In this document: one piece after another, positions 1 through 8,330 of the stretch
How positions within the stretch are numbered: position 1 is the stretch's first letter
How the letters are laid out: every line of letters starts with the position of its first letter
NCBI RefSeq assembly: GCF_009807005.1
Contig: NZ_WUBR01000001.1
Location: 310,001-374,000, forward strand
Length of the DNA: 64,000 nt
DNA from: Aurantiacibacter rhizosphaerae
GTDB lineage: Bacteria > Pseudomonadota > Alphaproteobacteria > Sphingomonadales > Sphingomonadaceae
Reading direction: 5' to 3'
The notes under the pieces: generated by a model
The model's input: only the letters and a program-made list of their open reading frames with translations
Databases searched by the model: none
Told to the model about the DNA's origin: nothing
Translations under genes and position numbers: made by a program

Positions 1-666
1 CTGCACCATCAAATAGGAGAGGGCGACCGGCGTGTGATCCACGTCCTTGCCGCGAATGTTCAGCGTCCATGCGACCGAATCGAGTGCGCTGATCACCACT
101 GCATCGAGCTTGTTCTCTTTCAACCACTCGGCAATCTGGCCGCGCTTTTCGGCGCTGGAGCGGCCCGTCAGCGCATCGTCCTGCACGAATGCCTGCGCGT
201 CGGAAGGCTCCGGCTGGTCTTCCCACACGGCATCCAGCGGATTGCTGTCGACCGGCACCAGTTCAGCGCCCACGGCTTCCAGCTTCTTTGCCACCGCATT
301 CGCCCAGCCGCGCGTGTGCAGCCACGGATCATAGGCGATGCGCGCCCCTTCGCCGGCGTTCGCGGCCAGCCAGTCGGCCATGGAATCGTCGGGCACGGAT
401 TTGTATTCGTACAGCTGCCCGCTCACCTGCTGGCGCACCTGCAGCGTGTAGCGGCCATCCACGAACATGGCGGCCTTGTCCTTCAGCACGGCGGCGCTGC
501 CGGCCGAACCGCCAAAGCCGGTCAGCCATGATAGACGCTGCGCATAGGCGCCCACATATTCGCTCAGATGCTCATCGCTGATCGGTATCACGAAGCCATC
601 CAGATTGCGGCGCGCAAGCTCCTTGCGCAGGGCATCGAGGCGGGCTTCGTGGGTTTGCATCAGCAT
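1..666 (-). CDS. Aminopeptidase P family (M24B) metallopeptidase, N-terminal part, cut by window edge
   Basis: Reading the minus strand from an ATG at 666 gives 222 codons without a stop, running off the left edge. The N-terminus (starting MLMQTHEARLDALRKELA) and segments such as FVIPISDEHLSEY, RLSWLTGFGGSAG and FVDGRYTLQVRQQV are typical of the creatinase-like N-terminal domain of X-Pro aminopeptidases of the XPNPEP1 type. These remove N-terminal residues that precede proline. The metal-binding catalytic domain lies outside the window. A second in-frame ATG is at 660; I chose 666 because a GGGAA element precedes it. It diverges from a second peptidase gene at 784. Family assignment is confident; metal ligands cannot be checked here. 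Confidence 0.85.
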   Translation of the reverse strand, partial: MLMQTHEARLDALRKELARRNLDGFVIPISDEHLSEYVGAYAQRLSWLTGFGGSAGSAAVLKDKAAMFVDGRYTLQVRQQVSGQLYEYKSVPDDSMADWLAANAGEGARIAYDPWLHTRGWANAVAKKLEAVGAELVPVDSNPLDAVWEDQPEPSDAQAFVQDDALTGRSSAEKRGQIAEWLKENKLDAVVISALDSVAWTLNIRGKDVDHTPVALSYLMVQ

Positions 667-783
667 GTCGTCATATTCCCGGTTTCAGAGGAAACAAAAT
701 TCATTTAGGCACGTCACATAAGCCTTCGGCGTGCAGGTTTCCACCCGCAGCACGGCAGGCAGACAATAGAATGGGTCGCGCAA

Positions 784-2931
784 TTGCAAACTATACGGAT
801 GATCGCCCTTGCCGCTGTGGCAAGCCTTGCTACGGCACTGCCTGTAAATGCACAGGATATCGAATTGACCAAAGACACGATTCAGCCGCCACGCGCAGAG
901 CAGCGTGAGCACAGCTATACCCACCACGGCATCACCATTTCAGACCCGTGGGCGTGGCTGCGGGACCAGAGCTATCCCACCATCGATGATGAGGACGTGC
1001 TGGACTATGTCCGCGCCGAAAACGCCTATTTCGAGGCGAAGATGGCGGGTCAGCAGGATCTTGTCGAAGAGCTGTTCACAGAGATGCGCGCCCGCATCAA
1101 GGAGGACGATTCCAGCGTTCCGCAGAAGGATGGCGACTACCTCTACTGGTCCGAATTCGAGACCGGCGGACAATATCGCAAATACTACCGCCGCCCTGTG
1201 GCTGGCGGCGATGCGGAGCTGATCCTTGATAGTCCCGCACTGGCAGAGGGGCTGGAGTATTTCAGCCTTGGCGCAATGTCGGTGAGCGAGGACGGGCGAT
1301 ATCTGGCCTACACCACCGATACCACCGGCGGCGAATTTTACACCGCCTATATCAAGGACCTGCAAACCGGAAAGCTGCTGGAAGACCGGATATCCAACGT
1401 CAACAGCGGCCTGATCTGGGCAGCGGATGACAGCGTGCTGGTGTATGGCCGCGCGAACGAGAACTGGCGGGTTGACCGCATCTTCGCCCACACCATCGGC
1501 CAGCCCTCTGATGATGACGTGGAAATCTACCACGAGGAAACGCTGGGCTACACCGCCTCCCCATCCGTTTCCGCCAACCGCCAATGGCTGATCATCGCCA
1601 CCGGCGATAACGAGACGAGCGAGGTACTGTTCACCTCCATCGACGATCCCATGGGCGATCTGAAGGTGGTGCGCCGGCGCCAGGTGGGCGTGGAATATGG
1701 TGCGGATTTTCGCGATGACACGGTGTTCATCTGGACCAATGACGACCACGTGAATTTCCGCCTCGCCACAGCGCCCATTGCCGATCCGTCAAACTGGACG
1801 ACCCTGATCGAGGGGTCCGACGAGTTTTACCTGACGGGTTTCGACCTGTTCAAGGATTTCTACATAACCGAAGGGCGCCTGAACGGCCTCGACCAGGTGC
1901 AGCTGCGTTATTACGACGATCCTGACCGGGTGGAGACGATCGCCTTTCCCGAAGCGACCTATTCTGCGGGCACGGGCAACAATCCCGAATGGGAAATGGA
2001 CCGTATCCGCCTCACCTACGAAAGCCCGATCACGCCCGATACGGTGTATGATTATCACGTTGCCAGCAAAGATCTGGAGACGCTGAAGGTGCAGGAAATA
2101 CCCAGCGGCTTCGATCCCTCGCTCTATACGGTGGAGCGGCTGGAGGTGCGCGCGCGTGACGGGGCGATGGTGCCTGTCTCCATCGTCTATCGCAAGGACA
2201 GGCCGATGGGCGGCCCGCTGCATCTCTATGCCTATGGCGCCTACGGCTTTGCCTATCCGCCCAATTTCTCCACCACGCGTTTCAGCCTGATCGACCGGGG
2301 CGTTGCCTATGCGATCGCGCATATCCGCGGCGGGGACGATCTTGGCCGCAACTGGTATCTGCAAGGCAAGATGGCGGAGCGTACCAACACCTTCAACGAT
2401 TTCGTCGATGTGGGCCGTGGCCTGGTGGACCTTGGCTACACGGCGGAAGGCAAGGTGAGTGCCAGCGGCGGCTCTGCCGGGGGCGAGCTGATGGGCGCCA
2501 TCGTCAATCAGGACCCGGCACTGTTCGGGGCCATCGTGGCGCATGTGCCTTTCGTCGATGTGCTGAACACCATGCTGGATGACACCCTGCCGCTAACGCC
2601 GGGTGAATGGCCGGAATGGGGCAATCCTATCGAGAGCAAGGCCGCCTTCACCCACATCCTCAGTTATTCGCCATACGATCAGGTTACGCGGCAGGGCTAT
2701 CCGCCGATGCTGGTGACAGCCGGGCTGAATGATCCGCGCGTCACCTATTGGGAACCTGCAAAGTGGGTCGCCAAGCTGCGCGAGTACAAGACCGACGACA
2801 ATATCCTGCTGCTGAAAACCAATATGGGCGCAGGGCACGGCGGCAAGTCCGGCCGGTTCGAGGGCCTGCGCGAAACGGCGGAGGAAGCGGCCTTTATCCT
2901 CTGGCAGCTGGGCCTGAACGGGCAAGACTGA
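784..2931 (+). CDS. Secreted S9 family peptidase (prolyl oligopeptidase / oligopeptidase B type)
   Basis: The 715-residue protein begins with a Sec-type signal peptide (basic n-region, hydrophobic core, cleavage near PVNAQ at about residue 24). An N-terminal S9 beta-propeller follows (HSYTHHGITISDPWAWLRD near the start), then an alpha/beta-hydrolase domain. The catalytic triad is visible: Ser564 in SGGSAGGE, Asp650 in AGLNDPRV and His685 in GAGHGGKSG. The family cleaves short peptides after Pro or basic residues; here this probably happens in the periplasm. The first possible start is a TTG at 784; an ATG at 799 is the alternative but would remove the basic n-region. The 3' end overlaps the convergent gene at 2894 by 38 bp. 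Confidence 0.9.
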   Translation: MQTIRMIALAAVASLATALPVNAQDIELTKDTIQPPRAEQREHSYTHHGITISDPWAWLRDQSYPTIDDEDVLDYVRAENAYFEAKMAGQQDLVEELFTEMRARIKEDDSSVPQKDGDYLYWSEFETGGQYRKYYRRPVAGGDAELILDSPALAEGLEYFSLGAMSVSEDGRYLAYTTDTTGGEFYTAYIKDLQTGKLLEDRISNVNSGLIWAADDSVLVYGRANENWRVDRIFAHTIGQPSDDDVEIYHEETLGYTASPSVSANRQWLIIATGDNETSEVLFTSIDDPMGDLKVVRRRQVGVEYGADFRDDTVFIWTNDDHVNFRLATAPIADPSNWTTLIEGSDEFYLTGFDLFKDFYITEGRLNGLDQVQLRYYDDPDRVETIAFPEATYSAGTGNNPEWEMDRIRLTYESPITPDTVYDYHVASKDLETLKVQEIPSGFDPSLYTVERLEVRARDGAMVPVSIVYRKDRPMGGPLHLYAYGAYGFAYPPNFSTTRFSLIDRGVAYAIAHIRGGDDLGRNWYLQGKMAERTNTFNDFVDVGRGLVDLGYTAEGKVSASGGSAGGELMGAIVNQDPALFGAIVAHVPFVDVLNTMLDDTLPLTPGEWPEWGNPIESKAAFTHILSYSPYDQVTRQGYPPMLVTAGLNDPRVTYWEPAKWVAKLREYKTDDNILLLKTNMGAGHGGKSGRFEGLRETAEEAAFILWQLGLNGQD

Positions 2932-3559
2932 CAAGCTGCGGGGGAAGCGATACCTTGTAGGCCAGCGCTTCCTCCACCAGCTGCGTGACGATTTCCTCCA
3001 TTTCCGGACCCAGCATCGCCAGCATGGCGTAGAATTCGGGCACCGCGCGGATCAGGCCAAAGCCCGCCTCCTGACCGAAACGCGGGATTCTGGGCGGGAG
3101 CGGTTTCATGTCCAGATCCGGCGTGAGCGCCCACACCATGCCGACGATGCGGCTGTTGAATATCGCCATCACCCGTCCGTAATCGGCCGCCAGCAGCATT
3201 GGCGGGATCGCGGCGAGATATTTGCAGGCAGCCACAGCAGCATCACGCTGACGCTGCGCCAGTGCCATTTCCAGCCACCCCAGCGCGCGGCGCACATCCT
3301 CTCGGTCTGCCGTGTCGGTGTGGCTGACCAGGTACTGATAGCCCTTCATATTGGCATTCCAGCTGGCAGGATCATGCGCCACCTCCGAGCAGAACAGATC
3401 GACCGCATCGGCCAGCGTGTGCAGCTTGCCATCTTTCTGAATGAAGGCGCCTTCCGGCGTCATGATGAAGCTGCGTGCGCCCTTGCGCTTGCCGTTCATC
3501 TGCACATTCGGCTTGAAGCCGCGTTGCCTGCGCTTCTCGGCTTCGTTGTCGTCCATCAT
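2894..3559 (-). CDS. Conserved hypothetical protein, 221 residues
   Basis: I do not recognise a family. The start MMDDNEAEKRRQRG at 3559 is preceded by GAAGAGG at good spacing; the frame is open further upstream but with a poor-looking N-terminus. The protein has a basic N-terminal stretch (about residues 7-30), then a mostly helical, soluble-looking middle rich in Ala, Leu and Met. There is no signal peptide, membrane segment or catalytic motif that I can name. It converges on the S9 peptidase gene and overlaps its last 38 bp. The divergent neighbour at 3669 encodes a hotdog thioesterase. Coding status rests on a long frame, a ribosome binding site and protein-like composition. Confidence 0.7.
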   Translation of the reverse strand: MMDDNEAEKRRQRGFKPNVQMNGKRKGARSFIMTPEGAFIQKDGKLHTLADAVDLFCSEVAHDPASWNANMKGYQYLVSHTDTADREDVRRALGWLEMALAQRQRDAAVAACKYLAAIPPMLLAADYGRVMAIFNSRIVGMVWALTPDLDMKPLPPRIPRFGQEAGFGLIRAVPEFYAMLAMLGPEMEEIVTQLVEEALAYKVSLPPQLVSLARSGPAARG

Positions 3560-3668
3560 GCCCTCTTCGCCGGCGCTGCCTGAGCAGAAAGGTAATTCGC
3601 AGCGATTAAGAATGTCTGACATGCGGCAGCTTGTGTGGATGCGGCGGGCCGGATAATTGTGAGGCCAT

Positions 3669-4082
3669 ATGAGCAACCGCTTCGAAACCACCTTCACCGC
3701 ACTGCCGCAGCACATTGATGAGAACGGCCACGTCAACAACACCGTGTGGGTGCGGTGGATGGAGGAATTGTCGGTTGCGCATTGGCAGGCCGATGCCTTG
3801 CCGGATCATGTCGACGCCTTCGCCTGGGTCGTGACGCGGCACGAGATCGATTACCGCGGCAATGTGGGCGAAGGCGCGCAGGTGACGGGCGAGACGATCA
3901 TCAAGGACGGCCCGCGCGGCGCGCGTTTTGACAGGCATTACGAATTTCGCGATGCGGACGGCAAGATGCTGGTGCGCGCCAAATCCACCTGGGCAATGGT
4001 GGACCGCGAAACGGCCCGCCTGATGCGCGTGCCGCCTGAAGTCGCCGCGCCGTTCCTGCCGCCCGAAGGTGAGGCAGGATAG
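3669..4082 (+). CDS. Acyl-CoA thioesterase, 4HBT hotdog family
   Basis: The 137-residue product is a single hotdog domain of the YbgC/4-hydroxybenzoyl-CoA thioesterase type. It has an N-terminal Asp-containing motif (HIDENGHVNNTVWVRWMEEL), a central WVVTRHEIDYRGNV strand-helix region and a late strand KSTWAMVDRETARLMR. Members hydrolyse acyl-CoA thioesters; the substrate cannot be read from sequence. Length fits a one-domain cytosolic enzyme working as a multimer. GAGG lies upstream of the ATG, and a weak TTGTGT-N17-TAATTG promoter candidate lies at 3631-3659. It is convergent with the GDSL hydrolase gene. Confidence 0.85.
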   Translation: MSNRFETTFTALPQHIDENGHVNNTVWVRWMEELSVAHWQADALPDHVDAFAWVVTRHEIDYRGNVGEGAQVTGETIIKDGPRGARFDRHYEFRDADGKMLVRAKSTWAMVDRETARLMRVPPEVAAPFLPPEGEAG

Positions 4083-4107
4083 GTAACCTCATCAACAAGC
4101 CCGCAGC

Positions 4108-5352
4108 TTATTCCGGCTGGAACAGCGACAGATCGATGCTTTCGCCCACCGCGCGCAGCCCTGCGTCGGAGCCGTGCAGATAATCGCCCATGTGATAATC
4201 TGCGCGCATCTGTGCAGGATCGTCCGGATCGGCGAAGGCGGTATCCAGACGCACCACCGCGTCAAACTCGCCGGAATTCACGATCCAGTCGTTGACGGCC
4301 TGCCGCGCTGCTTCGCCTTCCTCGGTCCAGTACATCGCGCCCTTGTATGGGCCGATGGGGGAGCCGATGACCTTGATCCCTTCTGCATGCGCGCGGGCAA
4401 TGATCTGGCGGAAACCGGCGATCATCTGGTCTGCATCGATATCGGGCTGGTCCATGTCCATGCCCAGGAAGCCGCCGTCCGGATTATCGAACGCGCCGCC
4501 AAAGCGATTGCCGATATCGTTCACGCCGACGAATACGATCATATGCGTGACGTTCGGCAGGCTCAGCACATCCTCGTCCAGCCGCGCCAGCGCGCTTTCG
4601 CCCAAGCCGGGGCTGAGCACGCGGTTGCCGCTGATCCCGGCGTTGGCGACGGCATATTCAAGGCCTGCCGCCTCCAGCCGCTCTGCCAGTACATCGGGCC
4701 AGCGGCGATCTTTTCCGGGCGTGGAGCCGACGCCATCGGTGATGGAATCGCCATAGGTGACAATTGTGCCCAGCGCATCATCCGAATACACTTCCACCAC
4801 GGACAGGAAGGCGCGGTGATTGCCGGTGGAGGCTGGCTCCCATTCCTCGCCCACGTGATTGCCTTGTGCCGATACCGCTAGTGTATCCAGCCCGGTAAGG
4901 TGACAGGTACAGGGGCCGGTGGCTTCCGGCAGGTAGAACTCCACCTTCACCTTGTCGAAATCCTGCGTGTCCAGCGCCACAGTATCACTGGCGAAAGGCG
5001 CGCCGCGCGGGATGACGGCGGCTGCCTGCCCGCCAAAGGTGAGCGGGCGGCTGCTGCCTGCAACCTCCACGCCATCGGCATCCAGCAGCACGATGCGCGC
5101 CTGCCCGATATGCAGCGGGTGCTCGCCATAGCGATTGGAGAGGCGGACCCGCAGCCTGTCCCCGCCTTCTGAAAGGCGCAGCACCTGGCTGATGGTGACA
5201 TCGTCATATTCGGCAGCGGCGAACGGCCCTTCACCGCCTAGCGGTGCGTGCGGGGACGCGGTCCAGCTGGCAACCCAGTTATCTTGCGCTGAAGCGGGTG
5301 CGGCCAGCGCAAGAGCGGCGGCGCAGATGGCAAGGCGAGCAGTGATCGGCAT
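4108..5352 (-). CDS. Secreted SGNH/GDSL-family hydrolase
   Basis: The 414-residue protein starts MPITARLAI with a clear signal peptide ending PASAQ at about residue 25. AGGAA precedes the chosen ATG at 5352; ATGs further upstream give a worse signal sequence. After a roughly 170-residue N-terminal beta-rich region comes the SGNH domain. It contains YGDSITDG with nucleophile Ser203, the block III motif VGVND, and Asp390/His393 in DYLHGSDAG. Such enzymes are extracytoplasmic esterases or carbohydrate esterases. The layout (N-terminal domain then GDSL) resembles secreted GDSL lipases, but the substrate is unknown. The gene downstream of the HerA-like ATPase gene is in the same orientation with a 75-bp gap. 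Confidence 0.88.
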   Translation of the reverse strand: MPITARLAICAAALALAAPASAQDNWVASWTASPHAPLGGEGPFAAAEYDDVTISQVLRLSEGGDRLRVRLSNRYGEHPLHIGQARIVLLDADGVEVAGSSRPLTFGGQAAAVIPRGAPFASDTVALDTQDFDKVKVEFYLPEATGPCTCHLTGLDTLAVSAQGNHVGEEWEPASTGNHRAFLSVVEVYSDDALGTIVTYGDSITDGVGSTPGKDRRWPDVLAERLEAAGLEYAVANAGISGNRVLSPGLGESALARLDEDVLSLPNVTHMIVFVGVNDIGNRFGGAFDNPDGGFLGMDMDQPDIDADQMIAGFRQIIARAHAEGIKVIGSPIGPYKGAMYWTEEGEAARQAVNDWIVNSGEFDAVVRLDTAFADPDDPAQMRADYHMGDYLHGSDAGLRAVGESIDLSLFQPE

Positions 5353-5427
5353 GGCATTCCTCATTGGCTTGCGCATATTTGCGCCTGACCGCGAGCTTAG
5401 CCAGTCAGGGCCAATGGGCAAGCGCGC

Positions 5428-6867
5428 TCAGGCCATCACATCCTCTATGCCGGGGATGGTGATGGTCCGGTCCCCGCCGAAATCCTCGTGCACGGAGATC
5501 AGGCCGGTCTTCTCCAGATGCTCCAGCAAACGGCGGATTCTGCCGGGGGAGGCCGTGCCGTAGACGCGGGCAAGGTGATCCTCGTCCGGCGTGCCGTGGC
5601 CGCGCGCGGCGGAAATCACGATGGCGAGATAGGGGGCAAGCACATCGTCCGCCACGTTCTGCGCCATGGCTTCCACGCGCTCTCTCTGCTGTTCTTCCAG
5701 CATGCCGATACCGGCGCTGGCAAAGGCGAACATGCGGCGAAAGGTGGGCATATCGATATGCGCCGAAGCCACGCCCTGATGGCGGCAACGGGTGGCGAAA
5801 TCGCGAAAGGATGTGGCGATAGGGCGGAAGGTGGCGCCTTCCTCTGCCGCCATTTCGGCCAGCACGCTGTCCACATCACCCGCCGTGGTTTCGGCAGAGA
5901 GCGTTTCTTCCGGCTCTGCCTTGGCGGCCATGCTCTGCGCCAGTTCCTCCACCGGAGGCGGCGCGGGCGGCGGTGGCGGGGGCGGCTGGTGCACCTTTTC
6001 CGCAGCTTCTTCCGCCAGATCGGCATGCAGCAATTCGCCCATTGCCGCAGCATCGGCCTGCGGCAGGGGTGTAAGCGCCGCCGCGCCATTCTTGCCGCCC
6101 GATTTCACTTCGCCGATATGCACGGCCACAGGGCGACGGCTGACCGCCGGGCCAAGGCCGAGGAAATGGCCGCGCTGCAGATCGCGGATACGCTCTGCCT
6201 GCTTGCGGTCCATGCCCAGCAGGTCCGCCGCGCGCTGCATGTCGATATCGAGGAATGTGCGGCCCATCAGGAAATTGCTGGCCTCTGCCGCCACGTTCTT
6301 TGCCAGCTTGGCCAGCCGTTGCGTCGCCACGATCCCGGCAAGCCCGCGCTTGCGGCCACGGCACATCAGATTGGTCATCGCGGACAGCGTTAGGCGGCGC
6401 GTGTCCTCTGCCATTTCACCGGCAGCGGCGGGCGCGAACATTTGCGCCTCGTCCACCACCACAAGGGCGGGAAACCAGTGTTCGCGCGGGGCATCGAACA
6501 GGGCGGTGAGGAATTGCGCGGCGCAGCGGATCTGCTGCTCCACCTCCAGATCCTCCAGCGCCAGCACGACAGAGGCACGGTGCTGGCGGATACGGCCTGC
6601 CAGCGCCTCTATCTCGCGCGAGGAATAGCTGGCGCCTTCCACCACCACGTGATCGAAATGGTCTGCCAGCGATACGAAATCGCCTTCAGGATCGATGATG
6701 ACCTGCTGCACCATACCGGCGCTCTGTTCCAGCAGGCGGCGCAGCAGGTGGGATTTGCCGCTGCCGGAATTGCCCTGCACCAGCAGGCGCGTGGCGAGCA
6801 ATTCCTCCACGTCCACCGTCACGGCGGTGCCGTGCGCGTCCTTGCCGATCTCGATTTCCGCTTTCAC
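5428..6867 (-). CDS. HerA-like (DUF87) P-loop ATPase with proline-rich linker and C-terminal helical domain
   Basis: The 479-residue protein has a Walker A GNSGSGKS at residues 32-39 and Walker B VVVDEAQ with Asp139-Glu140. Motifs IIDPEGDF and TNLMCRGRKRGLAGIVATQR are typical of HerA/FtsK-type DNA-translocating ATPases. A run PPPPPPPAPPP (about 295-306) separates this from an Ala/Glu-rich segment. A C-terminal region ends like a winged helix (RIRRLLEHLEKTGLISVHEDFGG). No NurA nuclease gene is adjacent, so it is not the classic HerA-NurA end-resection pair. It is cytosolic; a role in DNA handling is inferred from the fold only. It diverges from dcd. Confidence 0.8.
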   Translation of the reverse strand: MKAEIEIGKDAHGTAVTVDVEELLATRLLVQGNSGSGKSHLLRRLLEQSAGMVQQVIIDPEGDFVSLADHFDHVVVEGASYSSREIEALAGRIRQHRASVVLALEDLEVEQQIRCAAQFLTALFDAPREHWFPALVVVDEAQMFAPAAAGEMAEDTRRLTLSAMTNLMCRGRKRGLAGIVATQRLAKLAKNVAAEASNFLMGRTFLDIDMQRAADLLGMDRKQAERIRDLQRGHFLGLGPAVSRRPVAVHIGEVKSGGKNGAAALTPLPQADAAAMGELLHADLAEEAAEKVHQPPPPPPPAPPPVEELAQSMAAKAEPEETLSAETTAGDVDSVLAEMAAEEGATFRPIATSFRDFATRCRHQGVASAHIDMPTFRRMFAFASAGIGMLEEQQRERVEAMAQNVADDVLAPYLAIVISAARGHGTPDEDHLARVYGTASPGRIRRLLEHLEKTGLISVHEDFGGDRTITIPGIEDVMA

Positions 6868-7066
6868 GCCAAGAGGGATAGGGGGCGCTGCCGATTCGGC
6901 CTAGGCACGATGGGTGGTTTATCCAGCGATTGTTCTGCCACTATCGCACCAGCCGCGCCGAAACGCCTGTGATAACCCGCGTCCCGCATCTATTCGGGCA
7001 GACAGGAGAGGGGATATTTCCGACTGGCCGCTTGCCCTTGCCGCGCCAGTGGGGAATCCCTGCCGC

Positions 7067-7621
7067 ATGGCTATACTTTCAGACAAATGGATTCGGGAAC
7101 AGGCGCAATCGAAGGGCATGATAGAGCCGTTCGTGGAAAGCCAGCGGCGCGACGGGTGCATCTCCTACGGCCTGTCCTCCTTTGGCTATGACGCGCGCGT
7201 GGCGGACGAGTTCAAGATCTTCACCAATGTGAATTCCACTATCGTCGATCCCAAGGATTTTGATGGTGACAGCCTGGTGGACCGCAAGACCGATGTCTGC
7301 GTTATCCCGCCCAATTCCTTCGCCCTGGCCCGCACGGTGGAATATTTTCGCGTGCCGGAGGATGTGCTGGTGATCTGCCTTGGCAAAAGCACCTATGCAC
7401 GCTGCGGCATCATCGTGAACGTCACCCCGCTGGAGCCGGGCTGGGAAGGGCACGTCACGCTGGAATTTTCCAATACCACACCGCTGCCCGCGCGCATCTA
7501 CGCCAATGAGGGCGCGTGCCAGTTCCTGTTCCTGCAGGGCAATGAACGGCCCGAAGTCACTTATGCCGACAGGGCGGGCAAATACATGGGCCAGCGCGGG
7601 GTGACGCTGCCGCGCCTGTGA
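7067..7621 (+). CDS. dcd: dCTP deaminase
   Basis: This 184-residue cytosolic enzyme converts dCTP to dUTP, the main bacterial supply route to dUMP and thymidylate. Diagnostic segments are [13 protein letters not shown] near residue 38, the trimer/active-site stretch [20 protein letters not shown], and [13 protein letters not shown] carrying the catalytic Glu. The size matches the alphaproteobacterial form, slightly shorter than the E. coli enzyme. The frame is open 153 bp upstream, but [13 protein letters not shown] is the family N-terminus and GGGGAA precedes it. It is followed 27 bp later by an NTF2-like gene. Confidence 0.96.
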   Translation: MAILSDKWIREQAQSKGMIEPFVESQRRDGCISYGLSSFGYDARVADEFKIFTNVNSTIVDPKDFDGDSLVDRKTDVCVIPPNSFALARTVEYFRVPEDVLVICLGKSTYARCGIIVNVTPLEPGWEGHVTLEFSNTTPLPARIYANEGACQFLFLQGNERPEVTYADRAGKYMGQRGVTLPRL

Positions 7622-7648
7622 GGTAATCCTTCCTCGCAGGAGAGGAGG

Positions 7649-8251
7649 ATGCACATGCCGACACCTGAGGAACTGCTGGCCCGGATCGAGGCGCTGGAAG
7701 CGCGCGCGCTGGCGGCGGAGGACTATCGCGAACTGGTGAACCTGCAGGGCGCCTACGGCTATTATGTCGACAAGGGATTGTGGGACAAGGCGGCGAACTT
7801 GTTCGCCGACGAGGGCACGCTGGAGATTGCCGGGCGCGGTGTCTACGTGGGGCGGGCGAGGGTGCGCGAATACCTTGGCCGCCTGCCGGAATATGGCGAC
7901 GGCACGATCTACAACCACATGCAGTTGCAGCCCGTGCTGCATATCGACAGCGCGGCCGGCACGGCAAAGGGCCGCTGGCGCACGCTGATGATGGTGGGCT
8001 TCATCGGGCGCGAGGGGCGCTGGGGCGAAGCGACTTACGAGAACAGCTATGTGCGAGAGCGCGGCAAGTGGCGCATCGCATCGCTGCACGGCATCATCAA
8101 TTTCTACTGCGAATATGACGAGGGCTGGCACCGGGGCGGCGTGCCGCTGTTACGCTCTACCGAGGGCGTGCAGCCCGACAGGCCACCAAGCTTCGAATAT
8201 GAAGCGCACCCCAAGGCGGTCATCGCGCCGTTCCATTACGACGAGGTTTGA
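7649..8251 (+). CDS. NTF2-like / SnoaL-type protein
   Basis: The 200-residue protein has a coiled-coil-like N-terminus (PEELLARIEALEARALAAEDYREL). An NTF2-fold domain follows, with signature helix LVNLQGAYGYYVDKGLWDKAANLFADEGTLE (start and end quoted separately: LVNLQGAYGYY, WDKAANLFADEG) and strands around GRVYVGRARVREYL-like sequence. Such domains serve as ketosteroid isomerases, dehydratases or small-ligand binders; nothing here fixes the substrate. A long purine Shine-Dalgarno (AGGAGAGGAGG, 7638-7648) sits directly before the ATG at 7649. The next in-frame ATG at 7655 has better spacing and may be the real start. It is convergent with the TonB receptor gene. Confidence 0.75.
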   Translation: MHMPTPEELLARIEALEARALAAEDYRELVNLQGAYGYYVDKGLWDKAANLFADEGTLEIAGRGVYVGRARVREYLGRLPEYGDGTIYNHMQLQPVLHIDSAAGTAKGRWRTLMMVGFIGREGRWGEATYENSYVRERGKWRIASLHGIINFYCEYDEGWHRGGVPLLRSTEGVQPDRPPSFEYEAHPKAVIAPFHYDEV

Positions 8252-8330
8252 ATGATTTTCGCAGTGTGAGTCCGGGCGCGCATCTGCGCTTGCGATCGCT
8301 GCGCTCCCGAGGCTCAAGATGGCAGGCTCT

